Notes: a model not told the origin generated them from the letters alone. A stretch of 64,000 nucleotides of DNA from Sulfurospirillum sp. UBA2217 (GCA_002328495.1 DCUJ01000013.1:62001-126000); one strand, 5' to 3'. Positions 9,138 to 17,278 are shown, numbered from the stretch's first letter. Numbers and translations: made by a program.

Positions 9138-9542
9138 TTACACTTCGAGAATATCTTTAAGTGTCATGTTATCTAAAAATTGGTCAATTTTTGTTTGAAG
9201 TTTATTGAGAACAGGCCAAACACGACAAAAATTTCCTTTACCTCCAGGACATTTTTGGGTTGATGGAGAGCATTCAAAGACCATGGTTTGTTTTTTTTCA
9301 GCACACTCTACGATCATTTTTAAAGTGATATCTTCAGGTTTACGAGTAAGCATAAATCCACCATGTGCACCTTTGAAGGAGCTCAAAATATTTTCTTTGG
9401 CAAGTGCTTGAAGAATTTTAGCAAGAAAACTTTTAGAAATTCCAAGTTGATTGGACAGGGTATCCACATCTTGAGGGGTGTTTTTTTGCGAAATCATAAT
9501 TAAAGAAAGAAGAGCATATTCGCTGGCTTTTGTTAAGAGCAT
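9138..9542 (-). CDS. Rrf2 family regulator with cysteine cluster
   Basis: A 134-residue winged-helix protein of the IscR/NsrR/RsrR group (MLLTKASEYALLSLIMIS start; DNA-reading helix LGISKSFLAKILQALAKENIL; SFKGAHGGFML wing). Unlike the second Rrf2 protein in this window it has three cysteines at the Fe-S position (ECSPSTQKC then GNFC, about residues 91-107), plus one at about 82, so a redox- or NO-sensing [Fe-S] cluster is likely. It starts a likely operon with flhA (9 bases between). Targets are unknown; iron-sulfur supply or nitrosative stress are the usual ones. Confidence 0.85.
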   Translation of the reverse strand: MLLTKASEYALLSLIMISQKNTPQDVDTLSNQLGISKSFLAKILQALAKENILSSFKGAHGGFMLTRKPEDITLKMIVECAEKKQTMVFECSPSTQKCPGGKGNFCRVWPVLNKLQTKIDQFLDNMTLKDILEV

Positions 9543-9682
9543 GATTCATCCTTGGGTTAAATAAGATAAAGATTGTACTAAATAAATATTATAGATACCT
9601 TTAAATCTAAAAATAACTTTTTTCCTTGATTCTTTAAATGAGGCTATTTTATACATTTAATAAAATATTTTGGTTAATAAGG

Positions 9683-9688
9683 TATAAT
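9683..9688 (+). promoter_or_regulatory. Probable -10 box of rpsO
   Basis: TATAAT with an upstream AT-rich stretch, 44 bases before the rpsO start. A near-ideal ribosome site AAGGAGG sits at 9720-9726. No -35 element at standard spacing. Confidence 0.5.
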
Positions 9689-9731
9689 TCCAAGCTTTAA
9701 AAAAGCAACAATACCAACTAAGGAGGTCGTT

Positions 9732-10004
9732 ATGGCTTTAGGTTCGGCGGAAAAAAAGGAAATTGTTTCCAAATTTGGAAGACAAGAGAGCGACACAGGT
9801 TCTCCAGAGGTTCAAATTGCACTTCTTTCTAAGAGAATTGGCGATTTGACAGGGCATTTGAAAAGCAATGCGAAAGATCACTCTTCACGTTTAGGTCTTT
9901 TAAAGCTTGTTGGACAGCGTAAACGTTTAATGAAATATCTTAAACGAACAGACTTTGTTAAATATAGCCAAGTTATTAAAGAACTTTCTATCAGAGATAA
10001 GTAG
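9732..10004 (+). CDS. rpsO: Ribosomal protein S15
   Basis: 90 residues, full length. The central GSPEVQIALLSKRIGDLTGHL and HSSRLGLLKLVGQRKRLMKYL segments are diagnostic of S15, which binds the 16S rRNA central domain early in 30S assembly. Translation begins after an AAGGAGG ribosome site. Monocistronic by appearance, with a stem-loop just downstream (10021-10055). Confidence 0.98.
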   Translation: MALGSAEKKEIVSKFGRQESDTGSPEVQIALLSKRIGDLTGHLKSNAKDHSSRLGLLKLVGQRKRLMKYLKRTDFVKYSQVIKELSIRDK

Positions 10005-10020
10005 TTTTTTAAAACCTTTT

Positions 10021-10055
10021 GTGATGGCGAGAGTCTATAAGATGCTCACCATCAC
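10021..10055 (+). terminator. Stem-loop after rpsO
   Basis: GTGATGGCGAG pairs with CTCACCATCAC (one mismatch in 11) around a 13-base loop. There is no clean T run after it (ACTTTATA), so it may act as a 3'-end stabiliser as much as a terminator. Confidence 0.5.
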
Positions 10056-10094
10056 ACTTTATACATCTTGTGAACTCTTTTAAAGGAGCAATCC

Positions 10095-10199
10095 ATGAAA
10101 AAAATAGCAACCTTCATTCTTCTGTTTTTTATTTCACTTGTTTTTATGGCTTGTGAGCGTAACGACTACCAACACCCAGCTCACCGTAGCGCTAAATAA
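10095..10199 (+). CDS. Small predicted lipoprotein, 34 residues
   Basis: Too short for routine gene calling but well formed: AAAGGAG ribosome site 7 bases upstream, ATG, a lysine-led hydrophobic signal (MKKIATFILLFF) and a lipobox ending FMAC, giving a mature lipidated peptide of only about 15 residues (CERNDYQHPAHRSAK). Diacylglyceryl modification on that cysteine and inner- or outer-membrane anchoring follow from the lipobox rule. Function unknown. Lies between rpsO and the HTH gene, same strand. Confidence 0.65.
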   Translation: MKKIATFILLFFISLVFMACERNDYQHPAHRSAK

Positions 10200-10267
10200 A
10201 CGAATATTTTACTCCATCATTTTTATCATAGGGATTTTATTGTCCATAAAAATAGAAATTTTTTACC

Positions 10268-10293
10268 ATTTTATACAGAAAAACGTATAAAAT
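10268..10293. promoter_or_regulatory. 9-base inverted repeat upstream of HTH gene
   Basis: ATTTTATAC, 8-base spacer, GTATAAAAT: a perfect dyad in the 224-base AT-rich gap between the small lipoprotein gene and the HTH gene. It has the shape of an operator, about 130 bases upstream of that gene's start. Assignment is speculative. Confidence 0.35.
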
Positions 10294-10423
10294 ATATAAA
10301 TATTGTATTGTTTATAATATTTTTTAAATAAAAATACATTTTTTTGATATTTTTATGGTAAAATAACGTTTGAAAATAGCCTATTTATGTATAATTAAAG
10401 CAGACTTTGTTAGAATCTTGGTT

Positions 10424-10672
10424 ATGAAAACAAACGATATCTTTAACCTTCTTCATAATGCCGTTGAGTCGAAATTTTTAGGTAAAAAAATTTCACAACG
10501 CGAGATGGCAGATAGATTGGGTGTTTCTATGCGCACCTATCAAGATTGGAGAATAGGTAATTCTCAACCTCAAGCTGCTACAGCTATTTTTAAGATGCTG
10601 GGTGAATTGCAAGGGGATGATGTATTGCGTTTGGTTAAACGTATTGCCATTGAACTAAAGGAGCATGAATGA
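10424..10672 (+). CDS. Small helix-turn-helix (XRE-like) protein
   Basis: 82 residues from the ATG at 10424; an in-frame upstream start at 10370 would add 18 residues that look unlike protein. The centre reads KISQREMADRLGVSMRTYQDWRIGNSQPQ, a helix-turn-helix of the XRE/Cro type, followed by a short helical tail (DDVLRLVKRIAIELKEHE). Probably a DNA-binding regulator. Its stop overlaps the start of a 55-residue gene (ATGA), so the two form a transcription unit. Confidence 0.7.
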   Translation: MKTNDIFNLLHNAVESKFLGKKISQREMADRLGVSMRTYQDWRIGNSQPQAATAIFKMLGELQGDDVLRLVKRIAIELKEHE

Positions 10673-10836
10673 GTAGCCTGAGTCAAAATGAACGTCAAGC
10701 ACTTAATGACGTCTTTAGTGTTATAGACACCTCCCAAACCCCACTCTCAAAAGTCAAAAACCAACTCTCACATTTGGTTTACTTTCTTAAATATTTTCTC
10801 AAAGAAAAAGCACGAACAGCCTTCTTAGCTCGTTAA
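10669..10836 (+). CDS. Hypothetical protein, 55 residues, paired with HTH gene
   Basis: Starts in the ATGA overlap with the HTH gene. The product begins MSSLSQNERQALNDVFSVI and has a hydrophobic/basic C-terminal half (HLVYFLKYFLKEKARTAFLAR). No family recognised. The four-base overlap argues for translational coupling and thus for a real gene. The pair resembles the scale of a toxin-antitoxin or regulator/effector pair, but nothing in the sequence identifies it as such. Confidence 0.55.
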   Translation: MSSLSQNERQALNDVFSVIDTSQTPLSKVKNQLSHLVYFLKYFLKEKARTAFLAR

Positions 10837-10951
10837 TGATGCTTTAATTCTTTTTCCCTTCTTTTTGTTAGTGTTCCACTGGAACGTACAAATATGCTAT
10901 GCGTCATATGCTTTACTTTCCCCTGCCTTTTTGGCACCGACCTTTTATTTC

Positions 10952-10981
10952 TTGACAACATAACACTCAATGTTGTATAAT
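10952..10981 (+). promoter_or_regulatory. Consensus sigma-70 promoter of hrcA-grpE-dnaK
   Basis: TTGACA at 10952-10957 and TATAAT at 10976-10981, 18 bases apart, both perfect, ahead of hrcA. The spacer contains an inverted repeat ACAACAT-N8-ATGTTGT (10955-10976) overlapping both boxes. A perfect -35 is unusual for Campylobacterota, fitting a strong promoter kept off by a repressor. Confidence 0.85.
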
Positions 10982-10985
10982 TTTA

Positions 10986-11012
10986 TCAGCAATTAAAACA
11001 GAAGAGTGCTAA
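10986..11012 (+). promoter_or_regulatory. Degenerate CIRCE operator
   Basis: The right arm GAGTGCTAA (11004-11012) is a perfect CIRCE half site; nine bases upstream the left arm TCAGCAATT matches TTAGCACTC at 6 of 9 positions. The element covers the expected transcription start and ends two bases before the hrcA start codon. HrcA binds CIRCE to repress this operon, so autoregulation is expected. Confidence 0.75.
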
Positions 11013-11013
11013 A

Positions 11014-11817
11014 ATGAAAAGAAACTCAAAACAAGAGTTAATTCTAGAGTCCATTATTCAAGAGTATTTAAAGTCAAGAATGCCCATTGGTTCTTCTGAA
11101 CTTCAGATGAAGCTTAGAGTGGATATGTCACCTTCTACCATCCGTATTTACTTTAAAAAACTCTCTGATGAAGGATCTTTGGTACAGTTACATGTAAGCG
11201 GTGGACGTGTTCCAACTCTGAGTGCTCTTCAAACGTATTGGAGTGAACGTATTGATACGGGCAAGCCTTTAAGTATTAAAAGTGTTGATAAAGTACAGCG
11301 TGTGTCCAAAGAACACAATTTGTTTTGCATTGTTGAAAAGAGTTCGTATGCGTTGTTTAATGAGCTTATCAATGCGCAAAATCGTTTTTTAATTTTAGTC
11401 TTCGATGCGAATGAAGTCGTTTTGAAATATAACCCTAAAGTGGAGCAGTTTCTAGGACGTTTTGTGGGGTGTGAAATGCGTGTTTTAAAAGATGTCGCAG
11501 CACAGGTGGGTTTGTATGAACTTCATGAAAAGCTTTCTCAAATATTTTCACAAACCCCATTGCTAAAAGAGGGAGAAAAAGAGATTTATGCGATTGCCAA
11601 AGAGCTTCGTAACGATACTTTTATAGAACAGTTTCAAAAATTGCATTTTGTTGAGTCCATTACCAATGGAATTTATTTCGATGGTTTTGTCCCTCATGGT
11701 TGTATGGCGATTAAACAAAAAGCACACGTCAAAGATGACACTTCAGCATTGGAAATGTTTTGTTTTGGTCGAATAGAAAGTGATTTTGAGAGTTTTTTTA
11801 ACAAGGTAAAGGAGTAA
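11014..11817 (+). CDS. hrcA: Heat-inducible transcription repressor HrcA
   Basis: N-terminal winged helix (PIGSSELQMKLRVDMSPSTIR, about residues 24-45) followed by a GAF-like domain; 267 residues, shorter than the 330-350 of Bacillus HrcA, as usual in Campylobacterota. HrcA represses class I heat-shock genes through CIRCE and depends on GroEL for activity. First gene of hrcA-grpE-dnaK, two bases before grpE. No ribosome site stands out because the operator overlaps the leader. A palindrome at 11188-11197 reads as LHVS. Confidence 0.92.
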   Translation: MKRNSKQELILESIIQEYLKSRMPIGSSELQMKLRVDMSPSTIRIYFKKLSDEGSLVQLHVSGGRVPTLSALQTYWSERIDTGKPLSIKSVDKVQRVSKEHNLFCIVEKSSYALFNELINAQNRFLILVFDANEVVLKYNPKVEQFLGRFVGCEMRVLKDVAAQVGLYELHEKLSQIFSQTPLLKEGEKEIYAIAKELRNDTFIEQFQKLHFVESITNGIYFDGFVPHGCMAIKQKAHVKDDTSALEMFCFGRIESDFESFFNKVKE

Positions 11818-11819
11818 TT

Positions 11820-12386
11820 ATGAATCAAAAAGAAGAAGAAATTCTTCAAGATACCCAAGAAATGCCCGAGCAGACATCGGATTGTGAGGTATGTATGGAA
11901 GAGGAGATTTTAGAGACCGTAGATGTGGATGAAGTTTCTGTGTTGCAACTCAAAATTGCAGAGCTAGAAGATAAGTTTTTGCGTGCTAATGCAGATTTTG
12001 ACAACATGCGTCGTCGTATGGATAAAGAAAAAACACAAGCCATAGCGTATGCACATGAAGTCTTCGCACGCGATTTATTGCCGGTGATTGATTCTTTGGA
12101 AATGGCTATTCTCTCAGGAAGTAATGCGGAAGTTGAAAGTGCTACATTGCTTGAAAAAGTGAAAGAAGGGCTCAATTTAACTGTGGAGCAGTTTCGAAAA
12201 GCGTTTGAGAAGCATGGTATTGAATTAGTGGATATTAATGGTGAATTTGATCCAACCATTCACGAAGCCGTGATGCAATTGGAGAGCGAAGAGAAAAATA
12301 AAGGTGAGATTTTGCAGGTTTTTCAAAAAGGCTACAAAATCAAAGATCGTATTTTAAGACCAGCAATGGTTAGTATTGTCAAGTAA
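11820..12386 (+). CDS. grpE: Nucleotide exchange factor GrpE
   Basis: Promotes ADP release from DnaK. The acidic, low-complexity N-terminus (EEEILQDTQEMPEQTSD) is followed by a long coiled-coil helix (LKIAELEDKFLRANADFDNMRRRMDKEK) and the C-terminal beta domain ending FDPTIHEAVMQ and RILRPAMVSIVK, all typical. 188 residues. Separated from dnaK by 111 bases that hold a copy of the structured repeat. Confidence 0.95.
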   Translation: MNQKEEEILQDTQEMPEQTSDCEVCMEEEILETVDVDEVSVLQLKIAELEDKFLRANADFDNMRRRMDKEKTQAIAYAHEVFARDLLPVIDSLEMAILSGSNAEVESATLLEKVKEGLNLTVEQFRKAFEKHGIELVDINGEFDPTIHEAVMQLESEEKNKGEILQVFQKGYKIKDRILRPAMVSIVK

Positions 12387-12387
12387 A

Positions 12388-12462
12388 GTTTCTGCCGACA
12401 TGTCGGCAAGCTTTAGTGCCCCAGTGGCTAACGTAGCCAAAAGAAGCTTTGCTTTGTTGGCG
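12388..12462. repeat. Diverged copy of structured intergenic repeat
   Basis: Shares GGCAAGCTTTAGTGCC and the following CAG.GGC.A.CGTAG frame with the units at 5461-5617, but its first hairpin is TGCCGAC/GTCGGCA instead of TGCCTC/GAGGCA, so pairing is kept while sequence changes. Further hairpins: GGCTA-acg-TAGCC and GCCAA...TTGGC around AAGC-ttt-GCTT. It sits between grpE and dnaK and would be in the operon transcript, where it could adjust dnaK levels. Confidence 0.8.
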
Positions 12463-12497
12463 TATTGAAATAAAAAATTAAACTAAAAGGATAAAAA

Positions 12498-14384
12498 ATG
12501 GGAAAAGTAATTGGAATAGATCTTGGAACAACAAACTCATGTGTGTGCGTTTACGAGCGAGGTGAGAGCAAAGTTATCCCTAATAAAGAGGGAAAAAACA
12601 CAACTCCTTCAGTTGTAGCCTTTACGGATAAAGAAGAGGTTTTGGTAGGTGATACCGCAAAACGTCAAGCGGTAACCAATCCAAAGAGAACCATTTATTC
12701 CATCAAGCGTATTATGGGTTTGATGAGCAATGAAGATAAAGCCAATGAAGCCAAAAAACGTCTTCCGTATGCGGTTGTCGATAGAAACGGTGCGTGTGCA
12801 ATTGAAATTGATGGTAAAGTTTATACACCACAAGAAATCAGTGCGAAAGTTTTGATGAAACTCAAAGAAGATGCAGAGAGTTTCTTAGGTGAAGAGGTAA
12901 CGGACGCCGTTATTACAGTTCCTGCATACTTTAATGACAGCCAGCGAAAAGCAACCAAAGAAGCAGGTACGATTGCAGGCTTAAATGTCCTTCGTATCAT
13001 CAACGAGCCGACCGCAGCAGCTCTTTCATACGGTTTAGATAAAAAAGAGGCTGAAAAAATCGTTGTCTATGACTTGGGTGGTGGAACATTTGACGTCACC
13101 GTGCTTGAAACAGGTGACAATGTCGTTGAAGTCCTTTCCACGGGTGGTGATGCCTTCTTAGGTGGCGATGACTTTGACAACCGTTTAATTGACTGGTTGG
13201 TTGCTGAGTTTAAAAGCGAAGCGGGTATTGATTTGAAATCAGATGTGATGGCGCTTCAACGTTTAAAAGAAGCGGCAGAAAATGCTAAAAAAGAGCTTTC
13301 ATCTTCAAACGAAACAGAGATTAATTTACCATTTATTACGGCAGATGCAACAGGACCAAAGCACTTGGTGAAAAAATTAACCCGTGCAAAATTTGAATCC
13401 ATGATTGAAGATTTGGTAGCACTGACCATCAAAAAAATCAAAGAAGTGGTCAATGATTCTGATTTGAAAAAAGCAGAAATTAAAGAAATTGTAATGGTTG
13501 GTGGATCGACACGTGTTCCGTTGGTTCAACAGAAAGTAAAAGAATTTTTTGAAAAAGAGCTAAACAAATCTGTAAACCCTGATGAAGTGGTAGCTATTGG
13601 CGCAGCCATTCAAGGTGCGGTTATTAAAGGCGATGTTAAAGATATCTTGTTGCTTGACGTTACCCCACTTAGCCTTGGTATCGAGACTTTGGGTGGTGTG
13701 ATGACGAAGTTGATTGAAAAAGGGACGACGATTCCTGTGAAAAAATCTCAAGTGTTCTCAACCGCAGAAGACAATCAACCTGCCGTTACCATTCATGCGC
13801 TTCAAGGTGAGCGTGAGTTTGCACGAGATAACAAATCTTTAGGTCAGTTCAATCTTGACAACATTCCACCTGCCCCTCGTGGTGTACCACAAATCGAAGT
13901 CTCTTTTGACATCGATGCCAACGGTATATTAACGGTGTCTGCTAAAGATAAAGCAACAGGTAAAGTACAAGAAATTAAGATTTCTGGAAGTTCAGGGTTG
14001 GATGATGCTGAAATTGAAAGAATGGTCAAAGATGCAGAATTGCATAAGGAAGAAGATAAAAAACGTAAAGATGCCGTTGATGCTAGAAATCAAGCTGACG
14101 CATTAGCCCACCAAACCGAAAAATCTTTAGGCGAAATGGGTGAAGCTATTAGTGCGGAAGATAAGGCAAAAATCGAAGAAGAACTGAAAGGTCTTAAAGA
14201 AGTGCTTGCTAACGAAAGTGCAACAAAAGAGCAAATCGATGCAAAAGTAAAATCTTTAAGTGAGGCAAGTCATAAACTAGCAGAAGCAATGTATAAAAAA
14301 GATCAAGGTGACGCAGGTTCAGCAGGTGGCGAAAAACCAAAATCAAAAAAAGATGATGACGTTATTGATGCTGAAGTAGAATAA
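12498..14384 (+). CDS. dnaK: Chaperone protein DnaK (Hsp70)
   Basis: ATP-dependent chaperone. Nucleotide-binding domain with GIDLGTTNSCV at residues 5-15, VYDLGGGTFDVTVLE near 190 and the VGGSTRVP motif near 335; substrate-binding beta domain (LLDVTPLSLGIETLGG) and helical lid follow; the end is acidic (KKDDDVIDAEVE). 628 residues. Ribosome site AAAAGGA upstream. Third gene of the hrcA operon and closed by a strong terminator containing two TTACATGTAA copies. Confidence 0.98.
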   Translation: MGKVIGIDLGTTNSCVCVYERGESKVIPNKEGKNTTPSVVAFTDKEEVLVGDTAKRQAVTNPKRTIYSIKRIMGLMSNEDKANEAKKRLPYAVVDRNGACAIEIDGKVYTPQEISAKVLMKLKEDAESFLGEEVTDAVITVPAYFNDSQRKATKEAGTIAGLNVLRIINEPTAAALSYGLDKKEAEKIVVYDLGGGTFDVTVLETGDNVVEVLSTGGDAFLGGDDFDNRLIDWLVAEFKSEAGIDLKSDVMALQRLKEAAENAKKELSSSNETEINLPFITADATGPKHLVKKLTRAKFESMIEDLVALTIKKIKEVVNDSDLKKAEIKEIVMVGGSTRVPLVQQKVKEFFEKELNKSVNPDEVVAIGAAIQGAVIKGDVKDILLLDVTPLSLGIETLGGVMTKLIEKGTTIPVKKSQVFSTAEDNQPAVTIHALQGEREFARDNKSLGQFNLDNIPPAPRGVPQIEVSFDIDANGILTVSAKDKATGKVQEIKISGSSGLDDAEIERMVKDAELHKEEDKKRKDAVDARNQADALAHQTEKSLGEMGEAISAEDKAKIEEELKGLKEVLANESATKEQIDAKVKSLSEASHKLAEAMYKKDQGDAGSAGGEKPKSKKDDDVIDAEVE

Positions 14385-14393
14385 CTATTAAAC

Positions 14394-14432
14394 GTTACAT
14401 GTAAGGAAAATCCTTACATGTAACACTTTTTT
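14394..14432 (+). terminator. dnaK terminator built from two TTACATGTAA copies
   Basis: A perfect 14-base stem (GTTACATGTAAGGA with TCCTTACATGTAAC), three-base loop, then a T run. Each arm contains a complete TTACATGTAA (14395-14404 and 14414-14423). A textbook intrinsic terminator for the plus strand; ppk2 converges on it. Confidence 0.9.
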
Positions 14433-15405
14433 AACCGTTTAAATGAGCCAGATTGTCATTTTGAAGGCTTTGCTCCATAATTTCAATCTCTTCTTTCCCC
14501 GTACGTACAATTTCAGAATCCAATTCCAAGTGTTTACTTTTGATTTTATCTGGATAATCTACATTTTGTAAAATGTACTTAATGGTGTTAAGACGTGCTT
14601 TGCGTTTATCATTCGAGATGATAATGGCCCAAGGACAGCGTGGATTGTTTGAGGAAAGAAGCATTGAATATTTTGCAATGGTGTATTGATCCCACATTTC
14701 TTGCGATTTTTCATCCACGGGAGAGAGTTTAAATTGTTTGAGCGGGTCGGTTTTACGCTCACGGAATCGTCTGGCTTGTTCTTCTTTGCTGACAGAAAAA
14801 TAAAATTTGAAAAAGAGAATTCCAGAGTTGGCGATCATCGTTTCAAATTTAGGAACTTCTCGTAGGAACTCTTTATGTTCTTGTTGGGTACAAAACCCCA
14901 TTACAGGTTCAACGCCCGCGCGGTTATACCAAGACCTATCAAACAGAACAATTTCTCCAGAAGAGGGGAGGTGTTGTGCATAGCGCTGAAAGTACCACTG
15001 GGTACGTTCGGTGTCGGAAGGTTTCGATAAGGCAACGACCCTTGCGCCACGAGGGTTAAGATGTTCGGTAATGCGCTTGATGGTACCACCTTTTCCAGCA
15101 GCATCACGACCTTCTACGATAATAAGTACTTTGAGTCCTTGTTCTTTCACATGATTTTGGAATTTAATGAGTTCAACTTGCAGTTTTTTGAGTTCTTTTT
15201 CATAGGTAACTTCACATTTTTTCATCCAAACTTGGACTTTTCCGTGGTGTTCTTCCTTCAGTATCTCTTCGTCACTCTTTATCTCTTCTTTATGTTTTTT
15301 AAGAATGATTTTTTGCTCTTTCGTATCGAGGTTAATGGTTTTTACTTTCTTTTTTTTCTTCTTCTCTGTCTCTTTATTCTTTTCTTTCTCTTTATTTTTA
15401 CCCAC
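14431..15405 (-). CDS. ppk2: Polyphosphate kinase 2 (PPK2, class I)
   Basis: Uses polyphosphate to phosphorylate nucleoside diphosphates (or the reverse). Walker A GRDAAGKGGT near residue 103 and Walker B/lid VLFDRSWYNRAGVEPVMGF near residue 157 match PPK2. One PPK2 domain places it in class I. The N-terminal 40 residues are extremely lysine-rich (KEKNKETEKKKKKKVK), a run that may bind polyphosphate or RNA. Convergent with dnaK and divergent from dsbD. Confidence 0.93.
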   Translation of the reverse strand: MGKNKEKEKNKETEKKKKKKVKTINLDTKEQKIILKKHKEEIKSDEEILKEEHHGKVQVWMKKCEVTYEKELKKLQVELIKFQNHVKEQGLKVLIIVEGRDAAGKGGTIKRITEHLNPRGARVVALSKPSDTERTQWYFQRYAQHLPSSGEIVLFDRSWYNRAGVEPVMGFCTQQEHKEFLREVPKFETMIANSGILFFKFYFSVSKEEQARRFRERKTDPLKQFKLSPVDEKSQEMWDQYTIAKYSMLLSSNNPRCPWAIIISNDKRKARLNTIKYILQNVDYPDKIKSKHLELDSEIVRTGKEEIEIMEQSLQNDNLAHLNG

Positions 15406-15526
15406 AAGGCACCTCCAAAGTTTATTTTCTATAGTTTACATCAATTCACGAAGTAAATCGTTGAAATTTACAAAACATTTAGGCTTCTTTGCTAAAATAA
15501 GAACGAATGAATAAAAAGGTCCATGA

Positions 15527-17278
15527 ATGAAACATGCTATCAGCGTTTTTTCTCTTTTGTTTTTAGTTTACACTGCATTGTTTGCCATGCAAGCACCAAA
15601 AATTTTACCACCAGAAGAGGCTTTCAAGGTTTCAGCCTTCCAGGATGCACGTGGTATTACTGTCAGTATTGTTTTAGGGGAAGGAATTTATCTTTACGAT
15701 GATAAATTAAAACTTGACATCGTAAAACCATCACAAGTAAATTTAGATGCGTTTGTGCCAAGACCTAAGCCTGAGTTGTTTCATGATTTTATTACACAAC
15801 GCCACTCTTTTGAATTACAAGTAACGCAAACGCTTTTAGAAGAGCATATTAAAAGCGGTGATTTTACGCTGAAATTCTCCTACCAAGGGTGTTCGGAACT
15901 TGGATTGTGCTATCAGCCCATGGAAGAAGAATGGAGTTTTAACGTTGAAGGTAGTGGTAGTGTAAAGAGTGCTTCAGTTTCCGTAAGTGAACAAGATGCC
16001 ATTGCACATTCCTTGGCTACGGGTAGTTTTTGGGTTGTACTTTTAAGCTTTTTTGGTTTTGGACTTTTGCTTGCATTAACGCCGTGTGTTTTTCCGATGA
16101 TTCCCATCCTCTCTTCGATGATAGTCTCTCAATCTACTATGCAGATGAATGCTAAAAAAGGCTTTTTATTGGCATTGGTGTATGTGCTTGCGATGTCGTC
16201 CGCTTATGCGATTGCTGGTGTTTTAGCGGGGCTTTTTGGGGCAAACCTTCAAGCCTCTTTGCAAAATCCTTGGGTAATAACCCTGTTTAGTGCCATTTTT
16301 GTTTTTCTTGCCATGTCAATGTTTGGATTTTTTGAGATCCAAATGCCTTCTTTTATTCAAACAAAAATCAGCAAGACATCAGGTGAGGTTAATTCTCACA
16401 GTATTATCGGCATTGCTACGATGGGATTTTTATCAGCACTTATTGTAGGACCGTGTGTCGCTGCGCCTATGGCTGGAGCGTTGATTTATATAGGACAAAG
16501 TGGTGATGCATTTCTCGGGGGGAGTGCTTTGTTTGTCATGAGTTTAGGCATGGGTGTGCCCTTGCTTATTATCGGAACGACAGCAGGTAAATATATGCCG
16601 CGTCCTGGTGGATGGATGGAAAACATTACACGTATTTTTGGTGTGATGATGTTAGGCGTTGCGATTTGGATGCTTTCGCGTATCCTTCCAAGTGGTATTA
16701 CCATGGGGCTGTGGAGTCTTTTAATCATCTCTTGCTCTGTTTATGGTGGTGCGTTAGAGCCATTGAAAGAGGGTGCCTCTGGTTGGCGCAAACTTGTAAA
16801 AAGCCTTATGGTTGCCCTGTTAATGTATGGTGCAACGCTAGGTGTTGGGGTTATTAGCGGGGGGAATGATCCTTTAAAACCACTTGAAAGATTGGTTTCA
16901 AAAGAGGGGAGTGTGAAAGCAAATTCCGTTCAATTTACCTATGTTAAAACAGTGGAAGAGCTCAATAGTGCCCTTAAAAATGCGGATAGGCTTGTGATGC
17001 TTGATTTTTATGCAGATTGGTGTGTGAATTGTGTTGAGTATGAAAAATTTACTTTTTCTGATGAGCGTGTGAAGGCAAAAATGGCGGAGTTAACATTGCT
17101 TAAAGCCGATGTTACTGAAAACAATGCCGCAAATAAAGCCATGCAAAAAGAGTTTGGTATTTTTGGACCACCTGCACTGTTATTTTTTAAAAATGGAAAA
17201 GAGCTGAAAGAACTACGGTTGGTAGGGTATAAAAATGCCGATGAATTTTTACTACATTTGACCAAATTAGGATTGTAA
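15527..17278 (+). CDS. dsbD: Thiol:disulfide interchange protein DsbD
   Basis: Carries reducing power from cytoplasmic thioredoxin to the periplasm. Signal peptide (MKHAISVFSLLFLVYTALFA), N-terminal immunoglobulin-like domain with the cysteine pair GCSELGLC (about residues 126-132), a central eight-helix region with TPCVFPMIP and VGPCVAAPM cysteines, and a C-terminal thioredoxin-like domain with YADWCVNC near residue 498. All six working cysteines are present. Clients would include DsbC-like, cytochrome c maturation and peroxidase systems. The 96-residue gene follows directly after the stop. Confidence 0.95.
   Translation: MKHAISVFSLLFLVYTALFAMQAPKILPPEEAFKVSAFQDARGITVSIVLGEGIYLYDDKLKLDIVKPSQVNLDAFVPRPKPELFHDFITQRHSFELQVTQTLLEEHIKSGDFTLKFSYQGCSELGLCYQPMEEEWSFNVEGSGSVKSASVSVSEQDAIAHSLATGSFWVVLLSFFGFGLLLALTPCVFPMIPILSSMIVSQSTMQMNAKKGFLLALVYVLAMSSAYAIAGVLAGLFGANLQASLQNPWVITLFSAIFVFLAMSMFGFFEIQMPSFIQTKISKTSGEVNSHSIIGIATMGFLSALIVGPCVAAPMAGALIYIGQSGDAFLGGSALFVMSLGMGVPLLIIGTTAGKYMPRPGGWMENITRIFGVMMLGVAIWMLSRILPSGITMGLWSLLIISCSVYGGALEPLKEGASGWRKLVKSLMVALLMYGATLGVGVISGGNDPLKPLERLVSKEGSVKANSVQFTYVKTVEELNSALKNADRLVMLDFYADWCVNCVEYEKFTFSDERVKAKMAELTLLKADVTENNAANKAMQKEFGIFGPPALLFFKNGKELKELRLVGYKNADEFLLHLTKLGL

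Noticed and set aside
10370..10423. Longer N-terminus for the HTH protein
   Set aside because: The extra 18 residues (MKIAYLCIIKADFVRILV) lie in promoter-like A/T-rich DNA and do not resemble the family; the ATG at 10424 fits the domain start.
11846..12259. 137-codon antisense frame opposite grpE, and similar long antisense frames opposite ligA, flhA, hemC and ubiD
   Set aside because: Low-complexity Ser/Leu-rich products typical of the complement of a real gene; no ribosome site or family match.
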